From: Prevotellaceae bacterium
Lineage (GTDB): Bacteria > Bacteroidota > Bacteroidia > Bacteroidales > UBA932
Assembly (NCBI GenBank): GCA_031267155.1
Contig: JAIRZR010000360.1
Span: 1 to 8,507 of the forward strand
Length of the DNA: 8,507 nucleotides
Direction of reading: 5' to 3'
The notes beneath the pieces were generated by a model that had not been told where the DNA came from, made no database searches, and was given only the letters and a program-made list of their open reading frames with translations. The position numbers were made by a program, and so were the translations under genes. This document shows, in pieces, positions 1-7,207 of the stretch (position 1 is its first letter; each line of letters starts with the position of its first letter).

Positions 1-957
1 AACTCGATCTGCGGAAGTATTCCCGATATCGGGGAAATGGAAAATCTGAGGTTGAAAGTCAGGAAACGGAAAAGAACATTCATACTGATTTCCACGATTG
101 CCATTATTTTTCTGACAGCTGTTTTCTTTGTCTTTTCAGACAGAGAAAACAGTCAGAATGTGATTATTGCGACTGTCATACTTGTCGCTATTGGATTGAC
201 TGTTTTCTATTTCGCTTATGTGTTTCCACTGCTCAACAGGCTAAAGTCGCGGTTTAACAAAAACATAATATCGCATTACATACAGTCGATTTTCCCCGGA
301 GCGCAGTATGAGCCTGAGAAATATCATCCCATGCAGGCATATTATGAATCGCTTTTGTTTATGATAGACGTCGACCGTCACAGCGGAGGAAATTATGTCA
401 GGGGAATGTTTGACAGGACAGATGTTTCCTTTTCGTATATGCACACAGAATATGAACAGGTTACGCATACAAAAAACGGAACGAAAACAAGCTGGCATAC
501 AATATTTAAAGGAATATTCATGTGCGCTGACAGCAACAAAAAATTCTCGGGCAAAACGCTCATACTGCCCGACACTGCGGAGAAATATCTCGGCGGATTC
601 GGCAAATGGCTGCAGAAAAAAGCCGGCAGCAGTGTGGGCGAAATGGTTTATATGGAAAATGTCAAGTTCGAAAAGGAATTTGTTGTATATTCGACAGACC
701 CTGTGGAAGCCCGCTATCTGATCACGCCAAAGATTCAGGAACAGATTTACAGTCTGAAGAAACTGTTAAAGAAAGATTTGAGACTGTCTTTCGTGAACAA
801 TAACGTCTATATCGCAATAAGCAGGGATAATATTTTTCAACTGGATACTTCGCTGTCCTTCACCGATAATAAAACCCTGAAATACTATATGAGAGATATT
901 GTTGAGCTCCTGACTCTGATTCATTTGCTCGACCTTAATATCCGGATCTGGGGCTAA
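1..957 (+). CDS. DUF3137 domain-containing membrane protein (5' end probably outside the window)
   Basis: Function unknown. Recognised as DUF3137 from its C-terminal two thirds: the run around IFKGIFMCADSNKKFSGKT, then LPDTAEKYLGGFG, FEKEFVVYSTDPVEARY, the SFVNNNVYIAIS strand and the closing LDLNIRIWG are typical of Bacteroidota members. Numbered from the ATG at 37 (306 residues), two hydrophobic segments lie at about 14-34 and 42-66 after a very basic N-terminus; the soluble DUF3137 region runs from about 80 to 306. The frame is open to base 1 with no stop, and DUF3137 proteins usually have more residues before the first membrane segment, so the real start is probably upstream and the Met at 37 internal. 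In many genomes DUF3137 genes sit beside lemA, which would be to the left; that is family knowledge, not visible here. It converges on the antiporter gene with only 42 bp between. Family assignment is firm, role unknown. Confidence 0.85.
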   Translation, partial: NSICGSIPDIGEMENLRLKVRKRKRTFILISTIAIIFLTAVFFVFSDRENSQNVIIATVILVAIGLTVFYFAYVFPLLNRLKSRFNKNIISHYIQSIFPGAQYEPEKYHPMQAYYESLLFMIDVDRHSGGNYVRGMFDRTDVSFSYMHTEYEQVTHTKNGTKTSWHTIFKGIFMCADSNKKFSGKTLILPDTAEKYLGGFGKWLQKKAGSSVGEMVYMENVKFEKEFVVYSTDPVEARYLITPKIQEQIYSLKKLLKKDLRLSFVNNNVYIAISRDNIFQLDTSLSFTDNKTLKYYMRDIVELLTLIHLLDLNIRIWG

Positions 958-999
958 TGTATGAATACCCGTATCCTGTTTCAGCCCTGAAATGCAAAG

Positions 1000-2331
1000 T
1001 CAGCCTTTAATAGAATCCCGACAAGCAGATCTCGCCAAAATCCCGCTCATAATTGACAGTATCGCCATAATTCCCATTGCAAACGGATAGTAGAGATACG
1101 GGATAATTTCCACGGGATTTACATTCGCCAAGCCCGATGCTATGAGGAGTTGCGCTCCGTATGGCAGCAAGCCCTGGACAAAGCACGAAAACGTATCCAG
1201 AAGGCTTGCCGTTCTGGGAGCTGTCAGTCCGGCTTTATCGCTGATTTGTCTGGATATGGATCCGATGATGATGATGGCGACGGTATTGTTCGCCGTACAG
1301 AGATTGGTAAACGATACCAGTCCGGCTACAGCAGTTTCAGCTTTTCGTTTTGAGCGAATATTTGCGGTCAACCTGTTTATCAGCCAGTCGATTCCTCCGT
1401 TGCAACGAATCATTTCAAACATTCCGCCCGCCATTAGCGACACAATGACAAGTTCGCCCATGTCAATAACGATACCGGCGCTCATCGCTTTTGTCCAGCC
1501 CCATACGTCGAATCCTCCGCTGAAAATTCCGATTATGCCTGAAAGCGCTATCCCCGAAGACAGGACAGCAATCACATTAAGCCCTGCCAGAGCTGTCACT
1601 AAAACAAGCGCATAAGGAATCACTTTTATCCATTCGACCGTATGCGGACTGACTGCGACATTAGTGTCCACATTCAGTCCCTGAAAGACATAGATTCCCA
1701 GAACAACTGCAGCCGCAGGCAAAACCAGTATGAAATTGGCTCTAAACTTGTCTTTCATCCGGCATCCCTGCGTCCGTGCAGCGGCGATAGTGGTGTCCGA
1801 AATAAATGAAAGATTGTCGCCGAACATTGCTCCTCCGACAACTATTCCAAGCATCACGGGAATCCCGATTCCTGTCTGCGAGGATATTCCCGCAGCCACG
1901 GGCGCCAGCGCCGCAATGGTTCCGCAGGATGTTCCCATCGCCATGGAAATGAAGCATGCCGCCACAAAGATACTTGCCATGACAGCCTTTTCAGGCAACA
2001 GGTACAGAACCATATCGACTGTAGCGTCAACGGCTCCCATCGCTTTGGCTGTTCCGGCAAACGCTCCCGCCAGAATAAAAATGATAACCATCAGAAGTAT
2101 GGTATCATTGGCGCATCCGCGACAAAATATTTCGACGCGCCGGTTCATTTCCCCTTTCGAAAACATGACAGCCACAGCCGAAGCAGCGAGAAAAGCCACG
2201 GACACGGGCATCTTCTGCAAATCGCCCGTAAAAACGAATGCCAGTATATACAGCAGGAAAAAAACGCCAAGAGGCGCCAGCGCTTTCCAGTTGGGTGAAG
2301 GGGTTTCTCTTTCGGCATTCATCTTGTTCAT
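1000..2331 (-). CDS. nhaC: Na+/H+ antiporter, NhaC family
   Basis: Predicted inner-membrane antiporter exchanging protons for Na+ (or a related substrate), used for pH and sodium homeostasis. It has 443 residues, the usual length for the family, and about eleven hydrophobic segments across its length. Family marks are MGTSCGTIAALAPVA (about 132-146), GDNLSFISDTTIAAA (171-185, whose charged residues are conserved in NhaC proteins) and CTANNTVAI near 345-353 in the second half, giving the two-part arrangement of PF03553. The ATG at 2331 directly follows the TGA of the upstream amidase with no intervening base, so translation is probably coupled. A second ATG three codons later (2322) is possible. 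I see no separate promoter. Some NhaC-like proteins exchange organic acids (malate/lactate) instead of simple Na+/H+, so the exact substrate is inferred from family only. Confidence 0.9.
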   Translation of the reverse strand: MNKMNAERETPSPNWKALAPLGVFFLLYILAFVFTGDLQKMPVSVAFLAASAVAVMFSKGEMNRRVEIFCRGCANDTILLMVIIFILAGAFAGTAKAMGAVDATVDMVLYLLPEKAVMASIFVAACFISMAMGTSCGTIAALAPVAAGISSQTGIGIPVMLGIVVGGAMFGDNLSFISDTTIAAARTQGCRMKDKFRANFILVLPAAAVVLGIYVFQGLNVDTNVAVSPHTVEWIKVIPYALVLVTALAGLNVIAVLSSGIALSGIIGIFSGGFDVWGWTKAMSAGIVIDMGELVIVSLMAGGMFEMIRCNGGIDWLINRLTANIRSKRKAETAVAGLVSFTNLCTANNTVAIIIIGSISRQISDKAGLTAPRTASLLDTFSCFVQGLLPYGAQLLIASGLANVNPVEIIPYLYYPFAMGIMAILSIMSGILARSACRDSIKG

Positions 2332-3147
2332 TCAATTACCATTATATTGTTCGACTGCATAATTTTCCATGTATTCCTTATATCTTTTAAAAGCCTTGAA
2401 TATACATTCGGCAATTTTTTGCTGATTGCCTTCGTCCATCAAAACCAGCTCTTCCTCGGGATTGGAGAGGAAACCTACTTCGGTCAGAACGCTTGGCGCC
2501 ACAGTCTTATACAGGACAATTAAGCCCATCTGTTTTACGCCTCTGTCCCTGGTTACGGGACCGTTCTGAAATTCTTCCTGAATAAATTCCGCTATTTTAA
2601 GACTCTGTTCCAGATATTCATTCTGCATCAGACTGAACAGTATATACGATTCGGGATTTGTAGGATCAAAACCCTCGTATTTGTCTTCGTAATTATCTTC
2701 GAATTTTATGGAACTGTTTTCAAACATTGCAATTTCCAAATTGTCTTCCGATTTGTGTACGCCCATAATATACGTTTCGTTTCCCATGGTGCTATTCCTC
2801 GCATTTGCGTTTTCTGTCGAATTTGCGTGAATGGAAATAAACAGATCGGCATTGTTGCTGTTCGCCAGATTGCTTCGTTCGTTCAAATCAACAGAAACGT
2901 CTTCCTTTCTTGTATATAATACATTGACGTCGGGAAACCATTCTTCTATTAATTTTCCGAGTTTGAGAGCGATGGCAAGATTTATCGTTTTTTCATATAC
3001 ATACTTGCCTAACGCTCCAGGATCCCTGCCTCCATGTCCGGCGTCTATGACAAGGGTGCGAACGCCGGCAAACGCCATTTCATTCGTGTTCTGAGAATTG
3101 AGGTTCAATGGAACAATCAGCAGTAAAAGTATTTTTAACAATTTCAT
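2332..3147 (-). CDS. N-acetylmuramoyl-L-alanine amidase (Amidase_3, AmiC type), secreted
   Basis: Zinc amidase that cuts the bond between N-acetylmuramic acid and L-alanine in peptidoglycan, acting in the periplasm during cell separation or wall turnover. The Amidase_3 signature is complete (numbered from the chosen start): VIDAGHGGRDPGA with zinc ligand H38, E52 in VYEKTINL, H107 in ISIHAN, and catalytic E223 in LTEVGFLSNPEEE. Between H107 and E223 is the long insertion common in Bacteroidota members (about 120-200). The frame is open back to a GTG at 3327, but I chose the ATG at 3147. It gives a signal-peptide-like N-terminus (MKLLKILLLLIVPLNLNS), AAGAGG sits just before it, and an exact Bacteroidota promoter lies at 3173-3200, inside the would-be extension. 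That gives 271 residues. It is the first gene of a pair with the NhaC antiporter and overlaps nothing. Confidence 0.93.
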   Translation of the reverse strand: MKLLKILLLLIVPLNLNSQNTNEMAFAGVRTLVIDAGHGGRDPGALGKYVYEKTINLAIALKLGKLIEEWFPDVNVLYTRKEDVSVDLNERSNLANSNNADLFISIHANSTENANARNSTMGNETYIMGVHKSEDNLEIAMFENSSIKFEDNYEDKYEGFDPTNPESYILFSLMQNEYLEQSLKIAEFIQEEFQNGPVTRDRGVKQMGLIVLYKTVAPSVLTEVGFLSNPEEELVLMDEGNQQKIAECIFKAFKRYKEYMENYAVEQYNGN

Positions 3148-3172
3148 CCTCTTATTGATCTTTTTTGCGACG

Positions 3173-3200
3173 CAAAAGTAGTAAAATTTGTTGTATCCAA
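3173..3200 (-). promoter_or_regulatory. Promoter of the amidase-nhaC pair
   Basis: Read on the minus strand: TTG (3200-3198), 17 bases, then TACTTTTG (3180-3173), an exact match to the Bacteroidota -7 consensus TAnnTTTG with an accepted spacing to the -33 TTG. Transcription would start near 3166 and leave a leader of about 19 nt before the ATG at 3147. This position rules out the longer GTG start at 3327. Confidence 0.7.
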
Positions 3201-3300
3201 TGTAAAACTCATTTTTTGGGTGTACGACAAAATCCCGTATCATATCAACATGATTGACGAATTGCATGCAAACGAAAATGTGCACAACCGTATTCCGGCA

Positions 3301-3332
3301 CAGTTGTTGCAACAAAAAATGCCGCACAACTG
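3301..3332. other. Inverted repeats between rhamnosidase and amidase genes (possible weak terminator)
   Basis: CAGTTGT (3301-3307) can pair with ACAACTG (3326-3332). Nested at the left is a 12-nt perfect palindrome with no loop, TTGTTGCAACAA (3304-3315). It lies 38-70 bp after the rhamnosidase stop and before the amidase promoter, where a terminator would be expected. The U-run lies inside the loop instead of after the stem, so it is not a classical intrinsic terminator; a protein-binding palindrome is equally possible. The rest of 3201-3369 shows no gene I can support. Confidence 0.25.
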
Positions 3333-3369
3333 ATTTGAAATACTGGAAAGTTTTATCTTTTATTAATCA

Positions 3370-6111
3370 TTAACCGCCAACCTGAAACCTGTATTTTCCT
3401 GATTTTGCAGATATTTGGAGACACCCGTCCTTTTCCTCAAGGACTTTCACACCCTGTACTGCGGAAAGCGGCTGTCCGTTTTCGCTTACCTGCGAGGCTT
3501 TTGCCGGAAGATAGATTCGGGCTTCCGAGCCTGTCGGGACGGAAATATCGTAAACAGTTTTATCTCCGCTCTTTCTCCATCCGCTTTCGATCAGTCCGTA
3601 TGGCGATTCAACTGCGGCTTTCGCGTAGTCAAGCTTTTTGACCACATGAGGGCGAACAGTGAAGATGCGGTATCCGGGGCCCTCGATACTCGGTTCGATA
3701 CCCGCAAGTCCCTTGATAAACCATGTGGAAATACCTGTGTATGAAGTATGGATGCGGGCAGGCTCGTCGGCTTCCCACACTTCCGTCCATGCAGTTTCGC
3801 CCTGCGACAGGATGTAGGCATATCCGGGCTTGTCCGTTCTGGACAGTATATTGTAAACGATTTCGTAGAACTGCGGATATGCGAGGAGCGTTTTGAAATA
3901 CGGGTAACGGCTCGAACTTCCGATGTCGAAATATGAATGCTCACCCTTCATGTCCTCTTCCAGATGTTTCAGCGCCGCAGGACGCAGGCTGTCAGGAACA
4001 ATTCCGGCAAAGAGAGCGAATGAAGTGCGCACCTGATCGCCGTTGAGATAGCTGTTCAGCTCCGGCTTGAAATACTTTTCGTGAACCTTTGCGCGCAGGT
4101 TTGCCAGCCTTTCGCGGTACGGCGCCGTTTCGCTGTCGCTGTCGAGCAGATCGGCGATATGGATGAAGAGGTCAAGCGTCATTGAATAGACGCAGTTGTT
4201 GAAAAACAGCGCCTCTTCCGTATTTCCGAATTCCTTTCGGTGTCCCGGGCCCAGCCAGTCGCCGAGGAAGTGGCCGTCGCCGCCGTACTGTACAAGCATC
4301 CCGTCCTTCACATTAGTATTCAGGAACTCAAGCCATTTTCTGCCCGTTTCGTAAGCCTCTTCCAGGATTTTCCTGTCGCCGTAAGCCAGATAGTGTTCCC
4401 ATGCGATGTTCATATTTGAATTTCCGTAGAGAGGACCTCCCCACATCCGGTTGATTTGCGGAGCGGTATTGTGAATCCATCCGTTTGGCGTCTGGACGTC
4501 GCTCCAGTCGCGTACATTCTTTATGTAAAAAGCGCCGGAAGAGAAACATGGCAATCCCAGTCCCCATGCAGTCAGGTATGCGCCTTCGGAACCGTATCCA
4601 AGCCGTTCGCGGTGAGGGCAGTCAACCGTAAATCCTTCGATGGTGCATATTTCGTAAGTCCAGCGGTCGATATCATACATCCGGTTGAACAGGCTGTCGG
4701 AACATTCGAAATAGCCGGTACGTTCAGCCGCGCTTGATACAGCGTATCCTTTCACGTCCGGAAGTTCGGGAGCGCGGTTCAGTCCGATGAAATGGATATA
4801 GCGTCCTGCGGAAAAGTTAAACCTGTTGCTGAATTTTTCCCCGTCCTCACCACGGGCTATATAGTACGATTTTTGACCGTATTCGTCGATAACATCATGC
4901 CTGTCGGAAACCTTGATAACGACGGTGTCGCCCCTGTGCAGGCCCTTGAAACCCACTTCGAAGAAGCCCGTAAAGTTCTTTCCCATGTCCACGCGCCACA
5001 TTCCGGGAATGGTATCGGTGATTTGTCTGGCCGGAATGGTTTCGATAATTCTGGTAAGATCGGTCATTTGGGCCGAGAGTATCTGTTCTTCCCCGTTTTT
5101 AAGCGGCGATGTTGCTGCTGCGCCAATCCAGCTGCTGTCATCGTAAGCGAGGGTATTCCAGTCGTCGGAATAGGATCTGCCGTCCACTTCTTCGCCTCCC
5201 ATGTCCTCGAAACGAAATTCGCCCGTGTTGCGGCTGTAGCTTTCGGCGCACTTCCAGCTTTCGTCGGAATACATGGTGAAATCATCGCCCTTTTTCGTTT
5301 TCCCGTTCAATTGCAGCAAAAAAGCCTGATCGACCTGTTTGGTGAAGAAATTGTAGCGCGACCATCCCGGGCCATACCACAGTGCAATGACATTGTCGCC
5401 TTTCCGGAGCATGGATGCAATATCGTATGTTACATACAGTATGCGCCTGTCAAGACGGACAAGAGCGGGCGCAAGTATCCGGCTGTCAGCCTTTTTCCCG
5501 TTGACATACAGTTCGTGATAGCCTGTCGAGGCAATGTGTACAAATGCAGAGGAGGCGCTGCGGTCGAGTTTCAGCTTTTTCCGGAACCAGGTGTGCCTTT
5601 CGGGAGACGCCTGCGGGTGTTTGATCCATTTTCCCTTCCAGTCGGAACGGTCGAGCAGCCCCATCGAAAAACGGGCAATGCCGCTCTGTCCGGAAACATT
5701 GCCTGCGGAATCGTAAACGAGCGTTTTCCAGTAACAGTCTGCGCCGGAAGCGAGTTTTGCGCCTCCATACGGAATCAGCTGCGAGGAGTTTGAGGTAACT
5801 GTTTTGCTGTCCCAGACATCGGCTTCATCGCGCTTCAGCCTGTCGGGAGACGAAGCCACCAGAATACGGTAAGCCGTTTGATGCAGATTTCTTTCGTCTG
5901 CTGCGCCGGAAATTTTCCAGCTAAACCGCGGAATCTTTGTATCAATGCCGAGAGGATCGACAAGATGTTCGCAACGGAGATCGTAAATACGGACTTTGTC
6001 CCCCGAACTGCATGCGTTCGAAAGCGCTGCGCAAAAGAAAATCAACGACCATATAATGAATCTCTTCCGCTTTCTACAAAATCCCAACTGTATTATTTTT
6101 GACATAAGCAT
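3370..6111 (-). CDS. Alpha-L-rhamnosidase, glycoside hydrolase family 78, probable lipoprotein
   Basis: Removes terminal alpha-L-rhamnose from plant glycosides, pectic rhamnogalacturonan or similar glycans. The domain order is that of GH78: N-terminal beta-sandwich with RIYDLRCEHLVDPLGID (from about 40), a second sandwich with WIKHP and YHELYVNGK (about 160-300), the (alpha/alpha)6 catalytic barrel, and a C-terminal beta domain ending YRFQVGG. Catalytic-site marks (913-residue numbering): DCPHRERLGYGSEG with D497 and general-acid candidate E502, and GETAWTEVWEAD with general-base candidate E777, followed by the conserved His of RIHTSYTGISTWF. E509 stands where many members have Asp. The N-terminus is basic (CRKRKR), then hydrophobic, then a lipobox-like LSNAC with C34, so export as a lipoprotein is likely; no acidic surface-export tag follows the Cys. 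The frame opens at a TTG at 6162, but that lies upstream of the promoter; ATG 6111 or 6105 is the start. No SusC/SusD genes are visible. Confidence 0.92.
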   Translation of the reverse strand: MLMSKIIQLGFCRKRKRFIIWSLIFFCAALSNACSSGDKVRIYDLRCEHLVDPLGIDTKIPRFSWKISGAADERNLHQTAYRILVASSPDRLKRDEADVWDSKTVTSNSSQLIPYGGAKLASGADCYWKTLVYDSAGNVSGQSGIARFSMGLLDRSDWKGKWIKHPQASPERHTWFRKKLKLDRSASSAFVHIASTGYHELYVNGKKADSRILAPALVRLDRRILYVTYDIASMLRKGDNVIALWYGPGWSRYNFFTKQVDQAFLLQLNGKTKKGDDFTMYSDESWKCAESYSRNTGEFRFEDMGGEEVDGRSYSDDWNTLAYDDSSWIGAAATSPLKNGEEQILSAQMTDLTRIIETIPARQITDTIPGMWRVDMGKNFTGFFEVGFKGLHRGDTVVIKVSDRHDVIDEYGQKSYYIARGEDGEKFSNRFNFSAGRYIHFIGLNRAPELPDVKGYAVSSAAERTGYFECSDSLFNRMYDIDRWTYEICTIEGFTVDCPHRERLGYGSEGAYLTAWGLGLPCFSSGAFYIKNVRDWSDVQTPNGWIHNTAPQINRMWGGPLYGNSNMNIAWEHYLAYGDRKILEEAYETGRKWLEFLNTNVKDGMLVQYGGDGHFLGDWLGPGHRKEFGNTEEALFFNNCVYSMTLDLFIHIADLLDSDSETAPYRERLANLRAKVHEKYFKPELNSYLNGDQVRTSFALFAGIVPDSLRPAALKHLEEDMKGEHSYFDIGSSSRYPYFKTLLAYPQFYEIVYNILSRTDKPGYAYILSQGETAWTEVWEADEPARIHTSYTGISTWFIKGLAGIEPSIEGPGYRIFTVRPHVVKKLDYAKAAVESPYGLIESGWRKSGDKTVYDISVPTGSEARIYLPAKASQVSENGQPLSAVQGVKVLEEKDGCLQISAKSGKYRFQVGG

Positions 6112-6141
6112 AAATGTAATAGTTATAATTAAAAAAACGTG

Positions 6142-6149
6142 CAAAGATA
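6142..6149 (-). promoter_or_regulatory. -7 box of the rhamnosidase promoter
   Basis: Minus-strand TATCTTTG (6149-6142) matches the Bacteroidota TAnnTTTG consensus exactly and lies 30 bases before the ATG at 6111. Transcription would start near 6135, so the upstream TTG codon at 6162 cannot be the start. I see no clear TTG -33 element at the usual distance, so the upstream half is weak or activator-dependent. Confidence 0.6.
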
Positions 6150-6249
6150 ATTTATTTTTCAATTACCGGCATATTTTCAGGTTTTCCGGGGATACAGTGA
6201 ACATTACAGTATAATTATTGTTTGATTACCGTCAAGGTAGATTATATGT

Positions 6250-6831
6250 ATGAAATTAAAATATTTGAGAGAACTGTTTGGACACGGACAACAATACGGC
6301 TGCAATGACTATTCATGTTCGCCACCGGTTAATCCGGATAAAAGCGCTGAGAATATTCATATTCCGCCTTCGAAACACAGCATTCCATTCGATTATGTCG
6401 AAATAGGCAAGGGTTCCATTGTCGTGAACCTGGTCTCGAATCTGGGCTACGAAATACTGGAGGAGAGCAAAAAAACCGGAGCAAAGGGTAAAGTTATCGG
6501 GGTAGATTTTTCTTCGACCATGATGTACAGGGCACGATATAATGTGGAAAAAAACGGCTGCAAGAATGTGTCTTTCAGAGAGGTGTCTTCTTCAAAATTC
6601 CTTCCGCTGGGAGCCAATATTTCCGACGCCCTGATTTTTAACAGGCTGACGAACCGGATTCCGAACGAAAACCTGTTTTCCGAAATATACCGGACTCTTA
6701 AACCCGGCGGCGTTTTTTATATATATGATATTGTTTTAAATTGCCTTATCCGGTTTAAAGCGGATATATGTTGCAGAACCGACTATATACGGAGACTTAA
6801 AGTTTACGGATTTAAAAATATTGAAATCTAA
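6250..6831 (+). CDS. Degenerate arsenite-methyltransferase-like protein (probable pseudogene)
   Basis: Resembles ArsM, the SAM-dependent methylase that turns arsenite into methylated arsenicals in the cytoplasm, but is probably inactive. Similarity is clear in GAKGKVIGVDFSSTMMYRAR (about 78-96), the ENLFSEIYRTLKPGG block (140-154), YIYDIVL (157-163) and DYIRRLKVYGFKNIEI (178-193). An N-terminal Cys pair (C18, C23) recalls the ArsM metal-binding cysteines. The SAM motif I region, normally LDLGSGAG, reads VVNLVSNLGYE (58-68), and the GCGNP segment before it is replaced by KHSIPF. The stretch between motif IV and the C-terminus is much shorter than in ArsM, suggesting a deletion. An in-frame TAA at 6829-6831 ends it at 193 residues, while recognisable coding continues to 6927; ArsM is usually about 260-280. 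It is divergent from the rhamnosidase gene across about 140 bp. A diverged, non-arsenic methyltransferase cannot be excluded. Confidence 0.6.
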   Translation: MKLKYLRELFGHGQQYGCNDYSCSPPVNPDKSAENIHIPPSKHSIPFDYVEIGKGSIVVNLVSNLGYEILEESKKTGAKGKVIGVDFSSTMMYRARYNVEKNGCKNVSFREVSSSKFLPLGANISDALIFNRLTNRIPNENLFSEIYRTLKPGGVFYIYDIVLNCLIRFKADICCRTDYIRRLKVYGFKNIEI

Positions 6832-6927
6832 GAATTTGCAGAAAATATTCCGATTGACGAACTGACAATTCCGGAAAATTTGGACATCAAAAACGTGAGC
6901 GCTGTTTTAATACGGGGTAAAAAATAG
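6832..6927 (+). pseudogene. Stranded 3' end of the ArsM-like gene after a premature stop
   Basis: Directly after the TAA at 6829-6831 the same frame continues for 31 codons (EFAENIPIDELTIPENLDI, then KNVSAVLIRGKK) to a TAG at 6925-6927. The ending around VSAVLIRGKK is the kind of final beta-strand expected of a class I methyltransferase of the ArsM group. The simplest reading is a single nonsense mutation in a once longer gene of about 225 codons. Confidence 0.6.
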
Positions 6928-6950
6928 GGCGACCGCAATGGTGGGTTGCC
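6928..6950 (+). other. Hairpin directly after the ArsM-like reading frame
   Basis: GGCGACC (6928-6934) pairs with GGTTGCC (6944-6950) over a 9-nt loop, seven pairs including one G-T. It begins at the base after the TAG stop. The following bases are AAAAATTTAA, not a clean T-run, so it may be a weak terminator or an RNA 3'-end stabiliser. Confidence 0.35.
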
Positions 6951-6983
6951 AAAAATTTAATGTGAGACTATCTTCCATCTTGG

Positions 6984-7008
6984 AAAACGGCTTGAAAAGC
7001 CGGATTTT
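6984..7008 (+). terminator. Candidate intrinsic terminator
   Basis: CGGCTT (6988-6993) and AAGCCG (6997-7002) form a perfect 6-bp stem with a GAA loop. AAAA precedes the stem and GATTTT follows it, so the helix can be prolonged and ends in a short T-run. It would stop transcription coming from the ArsM-like gene about 60 bp upstream; the T-run is short, so efficiency is uncertain. Confidence 0.4.
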
Positions 7009-7014
7009 CGTAAT

Positions 7015-7074
7015 CGCAGGTTGTTAACGTCGTTGACCTGCGGAATCTGTGTGCAGATAAAACTGTCTGCATAC
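7015..7074 (+). other. Two consecutive hairpins in non-coding DNA
   Basis: First: CGCAGGT (7015-7021) with ACCTGCG (7036-7042), seven pairs and a 14-nt loop. Second: GTGTGCAGA (7049-7057) with TCTGCATAC (7066-7074), nine pairs with one G-T and an 8-nt loop. No reading frame of note covers them. They could be part of a structured RNA or decayed mobile DNA; I cannot assign a family. Confidence 0.35.
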
Positions 7075-7145
7075 TATTCCTAAGATAATATGAATATTAA
7101 TCAAAATAAAAATGGCTTCAACTGTCTATGAAACCGGCTGATACG

Positions 7146-7187
7146 GGCGAAGACAATTCTCAAAACCCTTCGCCTTCTCTCAGAAGG
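7146..7187 (+). other. Two overlapping, mutually exclusive hairpins
   Basis: GGCGAAG (7146-7152) pairs with CTTCGCC (7168-7174). CCTTCT (7173-7178) pairs with AGAAGG (7182-7187). They share bases 7173-7174, so both full stems cannot form at once. The second stem would also hide AGAAGGAGA (7182-7190), a Shine-Dalgarno-like run just before the heptad-repeat frame. This resembles a switchable leader, but there is no ATG in that frame to go with it. Confidence 0.3.
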
Positions 7188-7207
7188 AGACATTAAAAAC
7201 TTCGGGA

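Noticed and set aside
979..992. Bidirectional terminator between the convergent DUF3137 and nhaC genes (TTTCAG-CC-CTGAAA)
   Set aside because: The stem is short with a two-base loop and has no T-run on either side; too weak to list.
1730..2362. Long + strand frame (210 codons) opposite nhaC
   Set aside because: Antisense shadow of a well-recognised membrane protein; no domain or promoter seen.
3148..3327. 60-residue N-terminal extension of the amidase from a GTG at 3327
   Set aside because: It lies upstream of and across an exact promoter, is not like any amidase N-terminus, and would bury the signal peptide.
4792..5793. Long + strand frame (333 codons) opposite the rhamnosidase gene
   Set aside because: It is wholly antisense to a gene with clear GH78 motifs. 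The translation has no recognisable domain, and codon bias of the real gene explains the open frame.
6112..6162. TTG start of the rhamnosidase at 6162
   Set aside because: It is upstream of the -7 box at 6142-6149, so it would not be in the transcript; ATG 6111 or 6105 fits better.
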